Origin: Brachypodium distachyon
Lineage: Eukaryota; Streptophyta; Magnoliopsida; Poales; Poaceae
Assembly (NCBI RefSeq): GCF_000005505.3
Contig: NC_016135.3
Span: 6,899,501 to 6,963,500 of the forward strand
Direction: 5' to 3'
Length of the DNA stretch: 64,000 bases
Part shown: one piece after another, positions 1 through 11,676 of the stretch
Numbering within the stretch: the stretch's first letter is position 1
How the letters are laid out: each line of letters begins with the position of its first letter
Translations under genes and position numbers: made by a program
Notes under the pieces: model-generated
What the model was told of the DNA's origin: nothing
Database searches by the model: none
Seen by the model: only the letters and a program-made list of their open reading frames with translations

Positions 1-912
1 ACAGATAATGCAGTGCCTCCATATTGGTTGAGAATGTGTATTCTGACACTGGGGAAGTGTAGTACTGCAAAGAAACAATGAGGAAGTAACAAAAAATTAT
101 CTGTGAACTCTATTGTCTTCTCCTTTGTGTTATGTCTTTAGCTGCATGTATGCGCGTGTGGAGCTTTACTTAGTAGCATCGTTTTGCTCTAGCAATGTGC
201 TTGGCTATCTTGTGAGAGGTTTGATACTTTTGTTAAAAAAACACTCTATTATCCATGTGTTCTATTTGAAGAAATTCTAAACAAATCTCAAAAACAAAAT
301 ATAGCATGTTAGCAGGGTGATGTTCGAGAAACATGCAAAAATTCAAGTTCAAACTCAAATTCATTTTAGAGGTATGTAAAAACAAATTCAGCAACAAATA
401 GCTGCATTTACTATTTCCTACTATTCATTGCGGAATTTGGTTTGTTCACGCCTCCCGAATGAAATTGAGTTTGAACTTGAAAATTTACATGCTTATAGAA
501 ATGCACCCCTGTCAATATATTGTATTTTCAGAATTTCCTGAAACTTTAAAACATGATTTTGGCTTGGTTTGCACCATAAGTGGACCCAAAAAAAGATAAC
601 AAAAATCCATACATCTCGGCCCCACAACGACATGCCAACAATAAAAAATAGAGCACACGTGTGTAGAGAAGGGCATATGCTGGAAATAAGTACCCGGTGT
701 GTGGAGCCACCGTCACCATGGTGGACATTTATGATCCAACCATCAGGAAACCAGAAAGGCGCCTCCTTCAACGCCGCTACATTTTCATCTTCCTCATCCA
801 GTCCCTCTGCCTCCCCAACCTCCTTACTTTCTTTCTTCCACTCTCCTGCCTCATCTAGCTGATTAACATCCTTGTCATCAGGGACCGCCACCAATGGTTG
901 GAAGTCGTCCAT
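1..912 (-). CDS. Methyl-CpG-binding-domain protein, 5' part (cut by window edge)
   Basis: Two coding exons can be read on the minus strand. The first starts with ATG at 912-910 and ends at 694 before a GTACTT donor; an acceptor ending in CCACAG lies just upstream, at 917. It encodes 73 residues: an acidic N-terminus, then PFWFPDGWIINVHHGDGG. The second begins at 64 after a TTTGCAG acceptor and runs off the window; it starts YYTSPVSEYTFSTNMEALHY. Joined in phase, the halves give the W-x-x-x-P-x-G-W core and the YY-x-SP-x-S-x-x-x-F strand of a plant MBD domain. MBD proteins read methylated CpG or act as chromatin adaptors in the nucleus; some plant members have lost methyl-CpG binding, and the sequence does not settle this. 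The rest of the gene lies left of base 1. The intron from 65 to 693 is low-complexity, AT-rich DNA. Confidence 0.72.
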
Positions 913-1332
913 CTTTCTGTGGAAGAACCCGCAAAAAGAGCCCAAGGATGACATGGATGCTAAGTTAGACATAAGCAAACGAGTGCAACAAAACATGTAA
1001 CACAGTTTGATAAAAACAAATTATGTTGCATACTTTCTATAGGCAAGTAAAAGAACATAAAATAGCAAATAACACCTAGCAACTTCTATATAGGCTACCT
1101 AATACCCCTGCATTACTCCGGATAAAACAAATTAGGGTATTCGACAAGGTTATATGAGCAAATAAACAAATTTGACTACCAGATGCCCCAATATTGCCAA
1201 GCTTAGCCTATGCAACATGCTCATTCCTTTACTATTATGTTTTTGACAATGTCAAGATTAACCTAGTGTTTATAGGAAATTTATCCCACTTTTGGTAACA
1301 AAAATGACAACCACTTATATATGTGCATCTTG

Positions 1333-1358
1333 TGTTGGAAATATGCCCTAGAGGCAAT
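1333..1358 (+). mobile_element. Remnant of a BARE/Angela-type copia LTR tip
   Basis: The 26 bases start TGTTGGAAATATGCCCTAG, the well-known 5' terminus of the Triticeae BARE-1/WIS/Angela LTR, and then depart from that family. Only the tip is present. It lies in the presumed first intron of the MBD gene. It is useful mainly as a taxonomic marker. Confidence 0.6.
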
Positions 1359-2111
1359 CATATAGATTCGGAGGATGCACGCCATTTAGAAAGTATAAGG
1401 AAGCGATTGAGGTGCGCACACAAGCTAGTTATAAAGGTAGCTTTCGGGTTAGATTATTTATATTATTTAATATTTATATTCAGGACCCGGATTCTAGCTT
1501 CGCCCCGGCCCCTGAAATCTCAGGACCGGCCCTGCATACTGCAAGGCATGGTCAACCAAGATGGGATTTACCCCTCCCTACAGCAGGAGAGATATCTCTA
1601 GGCCTCCCAAGTAATCGGATTCATAAAGTGCATGGCCATGTCATGGTTAAGTATTAATCGCATTCAGGAATTCCGGATCACAGGTCACAGGTTCAAGTAA
1701 GAGTGGTAGAACGATCCAACAAGGATGACAACACACACCTTGAGTTTCATCGATGTCTCGAGGAAAAGACACAAGCATATCTGCATATGACAAGTTGACA
1801 ACCTTTATATCCTGCAGGATTAAGGATACTAGAATGCGTTCCTATAATCGCTTAGAATGTACTCCGTACGAGAGTTTCACAGTTGTGACACATCAGTCCT
1901 TGCAGTGCCTAAATATAACATAGCACGAAAACTACACTATGCAGTTCACACGGGGCCTTCGAATGGTACGCGTAGGCTAGCCGCTAGCTCTCAAATTTCC
2001 CAAATCGCCGATACTAAACATCAATCACGAGCCCAGACCGGCATTACCAATATCGCATCACAAATTGACAGTTCACGCAGAATATATTCACTCGGCGAAG
2101 CAGGGACGTAC

Positions 2112-2400
2112 CTTACGCTGACGGAACGCTGGGACGGCACAGCCCCACGACGGCGCCGCGAAGGCAGGGAAGAGGGACCGGCGGCGGTGGCCGGAGGAGC
2201 GACGGAGGCCGGGGACGGCGTTTCGTCCGGCAGCTGGCGGCGGGCAAGCGCCCGCGCAGAGCGGCGAGGTACAGAGCAGGAAGGCACGGCGCTCTCAGAG
2301 GTAGGCATGATGGGATGGGGAGGACTCCGCTGGACGGCGTAGGCGCGGTGTGGGCGGTCGCGGCAGCTGGAAGTCTGGAACGAGCCCAGCAGAGGGATTG
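2112..2400 (-). other. Probable 5' untranslated first exon of the MBD gene
   Basis: This GC-rich block lies 1.2 kb upstream of the MBD start codon. On the minus strand it ends at 2112 in AAG followed by a strong GTACGT donor at 2111-2106. The next exon has its acceptor at 917, only five bases before the ATG, so a separate leader exon is needed. The right limit near 2400 is a guess from base composition. A CACGTG G-box near 2527 could belong to the promoter. Transcript data are lacking, so the exon is an inference. Confidence 0.4.
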
Positions 2401-2730
2401 GGGTCAGCACTCAGCAGACCGCAGGTGACTGCTGAGCGCCTGAGCGTGGGGTGCGGGTCCCATAAACTTTTTTGACGAAAAAGGGTCCCATAAACTGGGC
2501 CTGACGACAAGTGCGAGTGCGGCCACCACGTGGCTCGCTATTTCTTGCTGTTCGATTGGACATCAAAGTGTTTACCTTTCTCGCTCCAATCCATATTAAT
2601 TAATTGTTAAAATATTACATGTATCTACATGTTTTTCGACATAAAAACATTCATATTTGAGCAAATTTTGAGACAGTTAATACGGATCGGAGGAAACACA
2701 CACTAAAATACGTCAGAGACGTTTGTATCT

Positions 2731-2774
2731 TCGGTTTATCTATGTGGGGCACGTGCCCCACATAGTTTTACCGA
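2731..2774. other. Palindrome centred on a CACGTG G-box
   Basis: Bases 2740-2765 form a perfect 26-bp palindrome, CTATGTGGGGCAC followed by its exact reverse complement, with the G-box core CACGTG at the centre. Allowing a few mismatches the symmetry extends to 2731-2774, with TCGGT on the left and ACCGA on the right. It may be a small hairpin MITE or a bHLH/bZIP site. No target duplication was found. Confidence 0.6.
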
Positions 2775-2939
2775 TCTCCTTACTAGTTGCTACCTCTTTC
2801 CTCGTTGTCCTCGATACCCACGCATATCCCCTGTTATCTAGACTCTGTCTCTCTCTCGGTCGCATCGGACCCGGCCCCAAATCCCCCAATCTCCCTCCTT
2901 CTAGCTCCCCTCAGACATCTTCCTGCCGGCGGCGCGTAA

Positions 2940-3180
2940 GAAAATGGCGGCGGCGCGGAGGCAGCGGCGCGGTCCGGAGCAGAGCTGTGGCCAGCGGCTG
3001 CAGGATATTGCGGTAGCGGCCCTTCTGCAGCAACTTGAGTGTGCAGAGGCGGTGGTGCAGCGGGGAGGCAGGCGTGCGGCGGCACGGAGGCAGCCGGGCG
3101 GCTCGGAACGGGGCTGGGGCAGCAGCGGCAGGATATTGCGGCAGCCTGCTTGTGCAGAGCCGGTGACAGATGGAGATGTG
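2940..3180. repeat. GC-rich imperfect direct duplication
   Basis: Two related GC-rich blocks follow one another. Each contains GCGGAGGCAGC near its start and GGCAGGATATTGCGG or GCAGGATATTGCGG near its end, about 130-150 bases apart. Open frames across it in several phases are arginine- or alanine-rich and look like composition artefacts. I do not recognise a gene here. Confidence 0.45.
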
Positions 3181-3469
3181 CTTCTGATGCCTTGTGGGTG
3201 TTCGATGGAATGCCTCATTGGGATGCCAGTTTCTGGGAACTACGTGATTTAGTGAGTGCTTTTTGAAAGGATTGCATGGTAGGGCTGATGACAACTTTGT
3301 TGGCCACATAATAGCTATATGATGATGTTTGTGATCATTTGAGGGCCTTCTCAGCAGGTCCTGGCGACGACCACTTTGTTCGATGTGTGTGGACGGCAAG
3401 CAGGCTAGGCATAGGCCTGTCGTGCTGTTGCTAACGCATGTGCACAGCTAGGCAAGGCATTCCGGTGTG

Positions 3470-4600
3470 AAAGATCGAGTATATCACAGAGGGGGGGTGA
3501 ATGTGACCAATTTTAATTCTTTCTTCAAAATGAAGACTGAAGACAGTCACAGTACTTTAACAATTTAGATTACACTTATCAATTTTAGAGTTGCAGTGGA
3601 AAGAATAAAGATGAATAGGTTTAGCAGCAACAATGAAACAGTTATACTTCACAGAGAGTAAAGGTTGAGGAACAAAATCACCAAGACTGAAGATACAGGG
3701 ATTTGTTTCTGAAGTTCAGATTGTTGGCACAATCCTACATCTGAGGGGGTTGAGTCACACAAGACTCGCGGACACACAAGTCCACCCAATCCTCTTGAGC
3801 TAAGACCGAAGTCTCGCCCAGTTACTCGTGGTAGATGTTGAGGTGATCTCCGGACCTTCACAGACTGGTTGATGGCAAACCACAATCTTCGATTGCTCTT
3901 CAACACTGACTCCTAGCCGTGTAGGTGATGCTAATCACCAAGAGTAACAAGCTTCAAGTGCTCGGCTAGAGAGGGGATCCCATTCTTCACGCTCAGTTCA
4001 GCTCTAAGGGTTTTATCAGGTGTTCTTCAAAACAACTCACTCGGGATCACCACCGAATTCCTTCGGGGTGGGTCGTCTTATATAGCCTTGGCCACGGCTG
4101 ATCTAGCCGTTGTGACCCGTTGGATAAAGTGAACTTTGAACCTCCAGCTCACACTTTATCACTTTGTCTCACAACGGTTAGATTAGGTGGTCAAGCACGA
4201 AAGCGACAGATTTTAAAACACATTTGAACTCAAAGTGAAGACTTCACGCGGAAGTTTTTGTGAAGCCTGAAATGATTCATTCTTCACTCCGACGAAAAAC
4301 ACTCACACAGAAAATGGTTTTCGCCTAAGCTGAACATGAAGAATAAGGTTTCACCTAACCAGCTCCACACTTCAAACCCCCCTTAATAGTACGACGTTCC
4401 TATACTCAAGTGAAAGAAAAAGCTACGGAGAGACCTATGAAGAATGCCATGCTTCACGTTCTTCACCGTTCTTCACTGAGTTCTTCATACTTCACGCCAG
4501 TATCTGTACTTCAATTTTTAGGGGTCATCGATGCTGGTTAAACCAACTCTTCTGAGGAACTAAAACCTGAAACACTCAGTGTAACTCATTAGTTTCTCAA
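3470..4600. mobile_element. Retrotransposon-like segment of uncertain family
   Basis: The stretch is rich in repeated TTCTTCA/TGAAGA words (for example 3530-3550 and 4440-4500) and contains an ATATCACAGAGGGGGGGTGAATGTGA motif-like phrase at 3480-3505 that I associate with copia-type retrotransposon sequence in cereals. No terminal repeats or coding domains were identified, so the class and the ends are uncertain. Confidence 0.25.
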
Positions 4601-4609
4601 CCATGTTGT

Positions 4610-5371
4610 CATTATTCATCAAAACCCATACAGGGGCAAGGTTTCCCTTTCACGGTGCATGGCAGCATGGAGCACCTGGTCCTTTGCACAGGCGAAACGA
4701 AGGAAGCGGGCTGCACGTTATGTGTTCGATAAAATGCTCAAGTGGGGTTTTTTCGTGCCGTGTTTGGCATGTTGGCCACGGCTGCCTTCGTTGGAGGTGC
4801 TCAAGGTGGTGGGTTTGCCGCTGCTGCAGATGGCGGCAGTGATTTTGGCCTAGGTGGTGCGACTGCTGGTGTTGGCGTTGTTCCGTCGGGTGATGGTGCT
4901 CATGCTATTGGTTGTGGCAGCGGCAATGTAGTGCCGGTGCTAGCTAGCAGCTTGATGTGGGCGGTGGCCAGCAGCAGGGCAGGCCAGGAGTAGCAAGGCG
5001 TGGCCTTCTCCTTGCTGCCGGGTTGACATACGGAGGTGGTCTGTCGTACGATGGATTGTAGTAGCTTGCCGGCGTCGCTCAGCGGGCTGCAAGCGTTGAA
5101 GGTGGACCTAGCTTTGCCGCTTGTGTTGTGGCAGGCCTAGGCATTGTTGCTGCAGGTGGTGGTCTTGTGGCTGCTGCCACTTTGTCGACGGTTGGTGTTT
5201 TTGTGATAGCTGAGTAGTCATCTGGTGAGGAGTTGGGTGGCGAGCCAGTAATAGGATAGGAGTGTGCTCTTGGTGTTTTTGTAAGTTGTTAAGCCTTCAG
5301 TAATACAAAGGTTATGTGCATCGATTGATGCAGAGGCCGAGGGTTCTCCTCCTTTTCGAATTTTTTTTTAT
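4610..5371 (+). mobile_element. LINE-like remnant with typical 3' end
   Basis: The segment ends with CAGTAATACAAAGGTTATG, a nearby GATGCAGAGGCCGAGG, and a T-rich tail at 5361-5370. This is the kind of 3' terminus seen in Triticeae LINEs. Upstream sequence to about 4610 is GC-rich, with broken glycine/alanine-rich frames. No reverse transcriptase motif is visible, so only the 3' portion would be present. The left limit is arbitrary. Confidence 0.35.
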
Positions 5372-5499
5372 GGCCTTCTCTTTGGTCTAAGCGATTTGAT
5401 TCGATGATTGGCCAAGGTTGTTGTGAATTTGTGATTGAGACAGACTGCATGATGTTGATGATGCATGATCGTAACTAGGTAGTGTATATGTATAAGCGG

Positions 5500-7015
5500 G
5501 GAAGATAGGTAAGCATTGGTAACTGGGCAAGTATGCATATTTAACGTGGCAAATAGCCATATTGATCCAGCAAATAGACTCAATTAGACACAATTAACGT
5601 GGCAAGTAGGTTTAAACCGGTAAGTAAGTTTAGCTAAGCCGGCAAAGACACAGTTAATCTGGCAATTATGCACAATTAATATGACAAGTAGTCATAGGTA
5701 ACTTGGCAATTATGCACAGTTAATATGGCAAGTAGTCATAGCTAACCTAGCAATTAGGCACCGTTAACATGGCAAGTAGGTTTAAACCGATAAGTAAGTT
5801 TGAATAAACCGATAAGTAAGTTTGGATAAGCTGACAAGTAGGCACGATTTGACTGGCAAGTAGACACATCTAACCTGGCAAGTAGGTTTAAACCGGTAAG
5901 TAAGTTTGGCTAAGCCGGCAATTAGACACAGTTAACCTGGCAATTAGGCACTGCTAATGTGGCAATTAGTCACAATTAATCTGGCAATTAGGCAAAGTTA
6001 ACATGGCAACTAGATTTAAACCCGTAAATAAGTTTGGCTAAGCCGGTAATTAGACACAATTAATATGACAGGTAGTCAGAGGTAACCTAATAATTAGGCA
6101 CAGTTAGCTTGACAAGTAGGTTTAAATCGGTAAGTAAATTTGCCTAAGCTGACAATTAGACACAGTTAACCTGGCAATTAGGCATTGTAATTTAGCAATT
6201 AGTCACAATTAATTTGGCAATTTAGCAAAGTTAACATGGCAACTAGGTCTAAACCGGTAAATAAGTTTGGCTAAGCCGGGAATTAGACATAGTTAACCTG
6301 GCAATTACGCACAATTAATATGACAGGTAGTCCGAGCTAACCTGACAATTAGGCACAGTTAGCTTGGTAAGTAGGTTTAAACCGATAAGTTTGGATAAGC
6401 CAACAAGTAGGCGCAGTTAGACTGACAAGTAGGTTTAAATCGGTAAGTAAGTTTTTCTAAGCCGACAATTAGACATAGTTAACCTGAAAATTAGGCAGTG
6501 CTAATGTGGCAATTAGTCATAATTAATTTGGCAATAAGGCAAAGTTAACTTGACAAGTTGGTTTAAACCGGTAAATAAGTTTGGCAAAGCCGACAATTAG
6601 ACACAGTTAACCTGGCAATTAGGTACTGATAACGTGGCAATTAGTCACAATTAATCTGGCAATTAGGCAAAGTTAACGTTGCAAGTAAGTTTAAATCGGT
6701 AATTAAGTTTGGATAAGCTGGTAAGTAGGTACGGTTTACCTAGCAAGTAGGCACAATTAACCTGGCACTGGTAAGTAAATTTGGATAAGCCGACAAGTAC
6801 ACAGAATTAATCTGTCAATTAGACAAAATTAATATGGCAAGTAGTCATGGTTAACCTGAGAATTAGGCAAAGTTAATCAGGCAAGTACGCAAAATTAACT
6901 TGGCAGTTAGGCACAAGTAGGTGTGGATAAGTCTGTAAATAGATCCGGATACACTGGCAAATAGGTATTGATAAATGTACAAGTAGGCCTCGATGGATGG
7001 ACAATTTAATAATAA
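5500..7015. repeat. 1.5-kb degenerate array of about 22-bp units
   Basis: A short phrase of the form TGGCAATTAGGCACAGTTAAC recurs through the whole stretch with a spacing close to 22 bases, for example the consecutive units around 5935-6005. Superimposed on it, a second phrase, TTTAAACCGGTAAGTAAGTTTGG, returns roughly every 100-135 bases (near 5610, 5780, 5890, 6120, 6250, 6430, 6550 and 6690). Units diverge by several bases each, so the array is old. No open frame of note crosses it. Confidence 0.85.
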
Positions 7016-8470
7016 ACGAGTATTACATATAGATAAACTGACGATAGACCGGTAATAAGTATACGACTTCGTGATATGCAAAGGTGACGTAACACTGATT
7101 TTTAGCGGATCTCAACAATGAATTTCTGCATATTAGAACTGGCCAGAAATTTATATGTGGAAAATACTTGCAATTTAGAAAGAAAAAAAAAGGCCGCTTT
7201 GCAAGATGGTCTGGGCTGGTAGCAAGTTGCTGCCTCGGAGATGGGCTTGGGCTGGTAGGGAGCTGCTGCCTGTGTGATGGGCTTGGACTGGCCATGCGTG
7301 CACGTTGCGCTCTAGCCGGGCAGGAACGTGCGTGAAGTCGTGAACGGGCGAAGAGAAATACGCAGGCATCGAGCGCGGGCGGGGAAGCAGGCGCCGCTGC
7401 GGCGTTTTACGTGGGGCACGCCTCTGCGTAGCACCCTTTAACTTGGAAATTTGTCTCCTGACGAGAAGTTGAAGTTTGGTAAAATTATACCCGCAAAAAA
7501 AAAAGAAGTTTGGTAAAATCCATAGATCTGTAGGTACCCCTACCCTACGCAGGACACACCGACCTACTCGAAACACCCTACGAAACCAAAAGAAAACCTC
7601 ACAGATTACAATTGCAATTTTTTATTTTTGCCCAAAAAAAAGATGAAAAAGTGTGGGTGTTAAAAAAAATAAGGTAGACAAATATTTTATTTAGCAATCA
7701 ATATTAGTTGCCTTGGTTAAGTTTAGTGATTTTTAGTCAATTGAGCTTACCTTTTATTTTCATTCTGGATAAGTCAATAGCATGCATCCTCACCAACTAC
7801 GTCTCAATGTTGGAGGTCATGTATACACACGAAGCGAAAATCTCATAGTTTCGTCTCCATCCAGTCTGAATGTGGTTATTGTAGCCACCACCAGGATCGT
7901 GTGGTGTTTTGTTCCCACAGATTGATGGTAGTGGCAATGATGGTAGTATCGAGTTATTTTTGTTGAGATTTTTGTCTAGAATTGTCATTTGTGCTCTTAG
8001 CCTATCTTCTCTGTAGAACTACGTCGAAGAAGCATTTCTATAACATACTACCACGCATTCATCGGATGGACGGGTAATTCAGCTTTTGAGGTTAGTGTAG
8101 CATTTTTGTTGTTTCTACCCCGATACATGGAGAAACAAAAGAAGGAGCTACATACGTCGACTACCTTTCTTTGTTCCTTTTCTTCCATCCGATGCAATCC
8201 GTTTTCTAAATCGATTAAGTCGGACATTCTCTCCGAGAAAAAACCAACCGTTTGGAACTTCCGTGTCATACCAAATGGTTCTCCAACCGTCCATTTCTAG
8301 TTGATTCCGTAAAAACATGTCCATAAAAGTCATATAAAGTGTACCATAAATTGTTTTACGGTATTGATTCGACTCGGGCGGAACAATTATCATAAACACG
8401 TACAGTCGGTACTGTTTGAGCCTGTGCGATATCGTAAATGTATGCATTTGCAAATGGATTTCAACAACAA
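7016..8470. other. No gene recognised
   Basis: The stretch contains A-rich tracts near 7180, 7490 and 7630 and short minus-strand open frames (7175-7576 and 8148-8453) that match nothing I know. It may be decayed transposon sequence. No splice-consistent gene model or terminal repeat was found. Confidence 0.4.
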
Positions 8471-8604
8471 TGGTGTCTAATTGTACGGGGACAATAGTTT
8501 GGAAATAACTTGCCAGTACTTCAAATTAACCAAGTTTAACCTCACAATATTTTTACTTAACAATAGTTTTATATCCAAAAATATGCGCAATGAAATAGTA
8601 GCAG

Positions 8605-9621
8605 TTAAGCATGATCAAAAGAATGCGCAGTCGAACACCACCGATGACCACATCGTCGAGAAACACCATCATTGTCAAGATCGCCGACACTATCTCCACC
8701 ACAGGCCGAAGCATCAGCACCACCACCAGCCAAAGTAGCACCACCACTAGCTTGCCGTCTTTGTTGCAAGATCTCACTTCTTCCTATCTCCCACCACTCT
8801 TGCTGTTGCACTTGGGTCCTTTCCTCCTGGATCCATCATCATCTTGTTCTCACATAGTCACCATTTATGCAACCACTTGGAGGTGCGTTCCTCACTTGCT
8901 CCAAACAATTACTCCAACAGCTACAACAACTCTTGATCTCAATGAGCGTGTAGATGGTACCGGCATGAGACGATGAAATTTGTCATCAATTCGTTGTCAA
9001 TACTTCTTCCCATTATTTCTCTCAACTGAAAATCATCGAAAACCCTTCCTCAGTCTCCTCCACGTCATTTCAACCTCTCTATCGCCTCGTTCCATGCTGG
9101 CATCAATGGCCCCCAACTGGTGCGTTATCAATGTTGACCGTATTCTCATCCATCAAATCGACGTACGAAGTAGGAACCAAATGCAAATTGTAACTACACG
9201 ATGAAAAACCAAAATAAAAAAGTGATCATTACGAGAGGTGGCCAGATTTTTTACCTCTCCGACTTTTCCTCAAACACATCATCAGTGGCGTGGTTGTTGC
9301 TTGTGGTGGCCTCTTGGGCCGGCTGAGGTGGTGGAGGCGCTAGTCCTCGAGGAGCTGCCTTCTTCGAACCAGTAACCGATGCCTTTGGCCGCCCTAGGAC
9401 GGCCTCGGCATCGACGACGCGGGAGCGAAGCCGGAGGACGTGACTCCAGCCTGAACGGCTATCTGGGCAATGTGTTTGCCTTGTCGCTTGTGTTTGGCCG
9501 CCACGACGGCCGGATTTTGCTGTGCAACAACACCCGGGACGCACGGCTACGACTGGGGCTGCGCAACATGGGATTCAATGAAGACCTCAGGAAGCTCCAT
9601 GCTGGTGCTTGGCCGGTGCAT
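8605..9621 (-). pseudogene. Degenerate transposon-type ORF remnants
   Basis: A minus-strand frame opens at 9621 (MHRPSTSMELPEVF), is stopped at about 9550, then continues as a lysine-rich stretch containing AKHKRQGKHIAQIA before another stop near 9410 and a frame change into a proline-rich tail ending at 9251. Further along the same strand are short conserved-looking pieces (VPTSYVDLMDENTVNIDNAP near 9130-9190, and a glutamine-rich block ending at 8605). The pattern resembles ORF1-like proteins of plant Harbinger-type elements, broken by several stops. The identification is tentative. Confidence 0.3.
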
Positions 9622-10325
9622 CTTCGCCGGACGTCGTGGGGGCAGGGAGATCAGCGGCAGCGACGACAAGAAGACGAGAAGACTGGAACTGAATGTCTCT
9701 CCTGCCAAGCTATTCTCGATTTTATGGTGACCTAAGAAAACAACGGCGAACCCCGATTACATGAGGGATTTCGGCTCCAGTTTTTGGTACGGACTAGGTT
9801 ATTTAGTGGAACTGTTTGGGTCAATTTTTCTGACTGAAATCATAAAACAACAAGGATGGTGCTAGTGAGTGCATGTGCACTTGAGCATCTTCAGCAGTAC
9901 CCCTCAAATCAAGGCCCCTAAACAACATTTAGGGGCTCCTCTAAATTTTTTTGAGCCCCTACTTTAACTTGATTTTCAGCAGCAGCCCTTATATTTCAGC
10001 CCCTACTTCTTTTGACCATCATTTTCATATTAACTCTACTTGTACATGTAGTTTGACTACACAATAATTCAAACATATATGATTCAAATGCATAGACTTC
10101 AACCATATTCGGATACATAATTTCAAACGACACAATTCTAATACGAGTCCAAAATTTTCAAACATGAAAATGACAAATAGTAGTACCAAAAGACACCATG
10201 TAGATCAGATATTGCTCGTGTCGCCGCCATTGCCACCTCCATTGAAGCTCCTAGTCATGCAATCTCCACCAAAGCCCCAAGTCATGCAATCTCCACCCAA
10301 GTTGCTCGCCCCCAAGCCCCCCGCC

Positions 10326-11676
10326 CTAGCTGCAGCTGTCGCGGCCATCTGTGACCTCGGCCAAGACCCATACCTTCACATCCGTCTCCAATGCATTCAC
10401 ATCACAAAACATGATCTGTTGTTCTTGCTCCCATTGAAACTTGTGCTCCTCAAGTGATAGCTTGTGTTCTTGCCTATCTTCGGCCTCCTTCCATCTCTCC
10501 TCTCTCATCTTCCCTTCTTTCTCCCTCACCTGAAGCAGATCTTTCAACGCTTCCTTATAAGATCCACCCTCACCTGCATTCTTCATCATCTCTTTTGCTT
10601 TCTTCCTTCCAACTGGCCTAGCTTTCCTTGCTGAGTCAGGAGTGGGACTGTTGCTATCATCATCACCATCTCCAACCTCATCAGATGGTGTGGATCTTGA
10701 TCTCTTGGTGGCAGCATCTAGAGCTAAGAACTTCGGTGTATGCCTCACCTCTAGCCAACAATGAACATACTGAAATGACTTGTTCTTTGGCTCCCCATTT
10801 GCATATAAAGCATGACGTTCCTTCATCTGCAGCAAACAAAAGTTAGTACAATTGTTGAAGGGAAATGTTGGTTAAAAAAAGAATTGTTGAAGGAAATATG
10901 TGCATTCAAAGTATAACTTACATGCTCCTTGTATGGAATGCCGCTTTCATGGCGACGCTCAACTTGCTCAAAGTTTGCCTGCCACTTCATGCACTCTTTC
11001 TGAAGAACATTCCAACGATGCTCCAGAGAATTAGCATTCCTATCGGATTCAAATGTCCGATTCTCATGATAGTGTTCAGCTATCCTAGCCCAATATGACT
11101 TGCCCGGCTGCTCATTGCCAACAATGGCATCCGTGCTAATGTTGATCCAAGACTTGCATAGTTGGATGTCCTCATCATGAGTATAGTTGCTTGATCTTTT
11201 TTGAGTCTTGGGAGGAGGAACTTCTTCAACCTCCTTCAACAATAAGAATGCATCAATGTCTATTCCTTCATCTATCATGTTCAAAAAGGATTCACTGCAA
11301 CATTCACATTTATACACAATCATATACACAGATATATCCGAATGTACCACACAATTTTATATATCGCAATTTTATCAAGCAATTCACCTCATACACCACA
11401 ATTTTCAGAAAACAAATAAACTCATATACCATAATCTTATCAAGCAATTCACCTCATACACCACAATTTTTCAGAATCAAATCAACTAATATACCATAAT
11501 CAATCAAGCAATTCACCTCATACACCACAATTAATTTTCAGAATCAAATCAACTCATATGCCATAATCTTATCAAGCAATTCACCTCATACACCACAATT
11601 TTCAAAATCAAATCAAATCAACTCACCTTCGGGGTTCCTGTGGCTGTGGTTCAGCTCCACGCGTCGGCGGCACCAT
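10326..11676 (-). CDS. Harbinger ORF1: Myb/SANT-like and NAM-associated protein
   Basis: Three exons splice cleanly: 11676-11627, 11294-10922 and 10826-10326. Their donors are GTGAGT and GTAAGT and both acceptors end in GCAG. They total 924 nt, or 307 residues. Exon 2 holds the trihelix/SANT-like domain with the spaced tryptophans of DIQLCKSWINIS, KSYWARIAEHY and LEHRWNVLQKECMKWQ. Exon 3 carries YVHCWLEVRHTPKF, typical of NAM-associated ORF1 proteins, then a charged coiled coil rich in E, K and Q. In Harbinger elements ORF1 binds DNA and helps bring the transposase to the nucleus and the ends. An upstream ATG at 11778 lies in the same frame but is cut off by a TGA at 11703-11701, so the present protein may have lost about 34 N-terminal residues. 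Confidence 0.7.
11352..11615. repeat. Four-copy tandem repeat (63-68 bp) in the ORF1 intron
   Basis: The phrase CAAGCAATTCACCTCATACA appears four times, at about 11376, 11441, 11504 and 11572, each followed by CCACAATTTTCAGAATCAA-like sequence. The array fills most of the 332-bp first intron of the Harbinger ORF1 (11295-11626). Confidence 0.85.

Noticed and set aside
5500..7015. CRISPR-like regular repeats
   Set aside because: The units are contiguous and degenerate, with no unique spacers, and the genome is a plant nuclear one.
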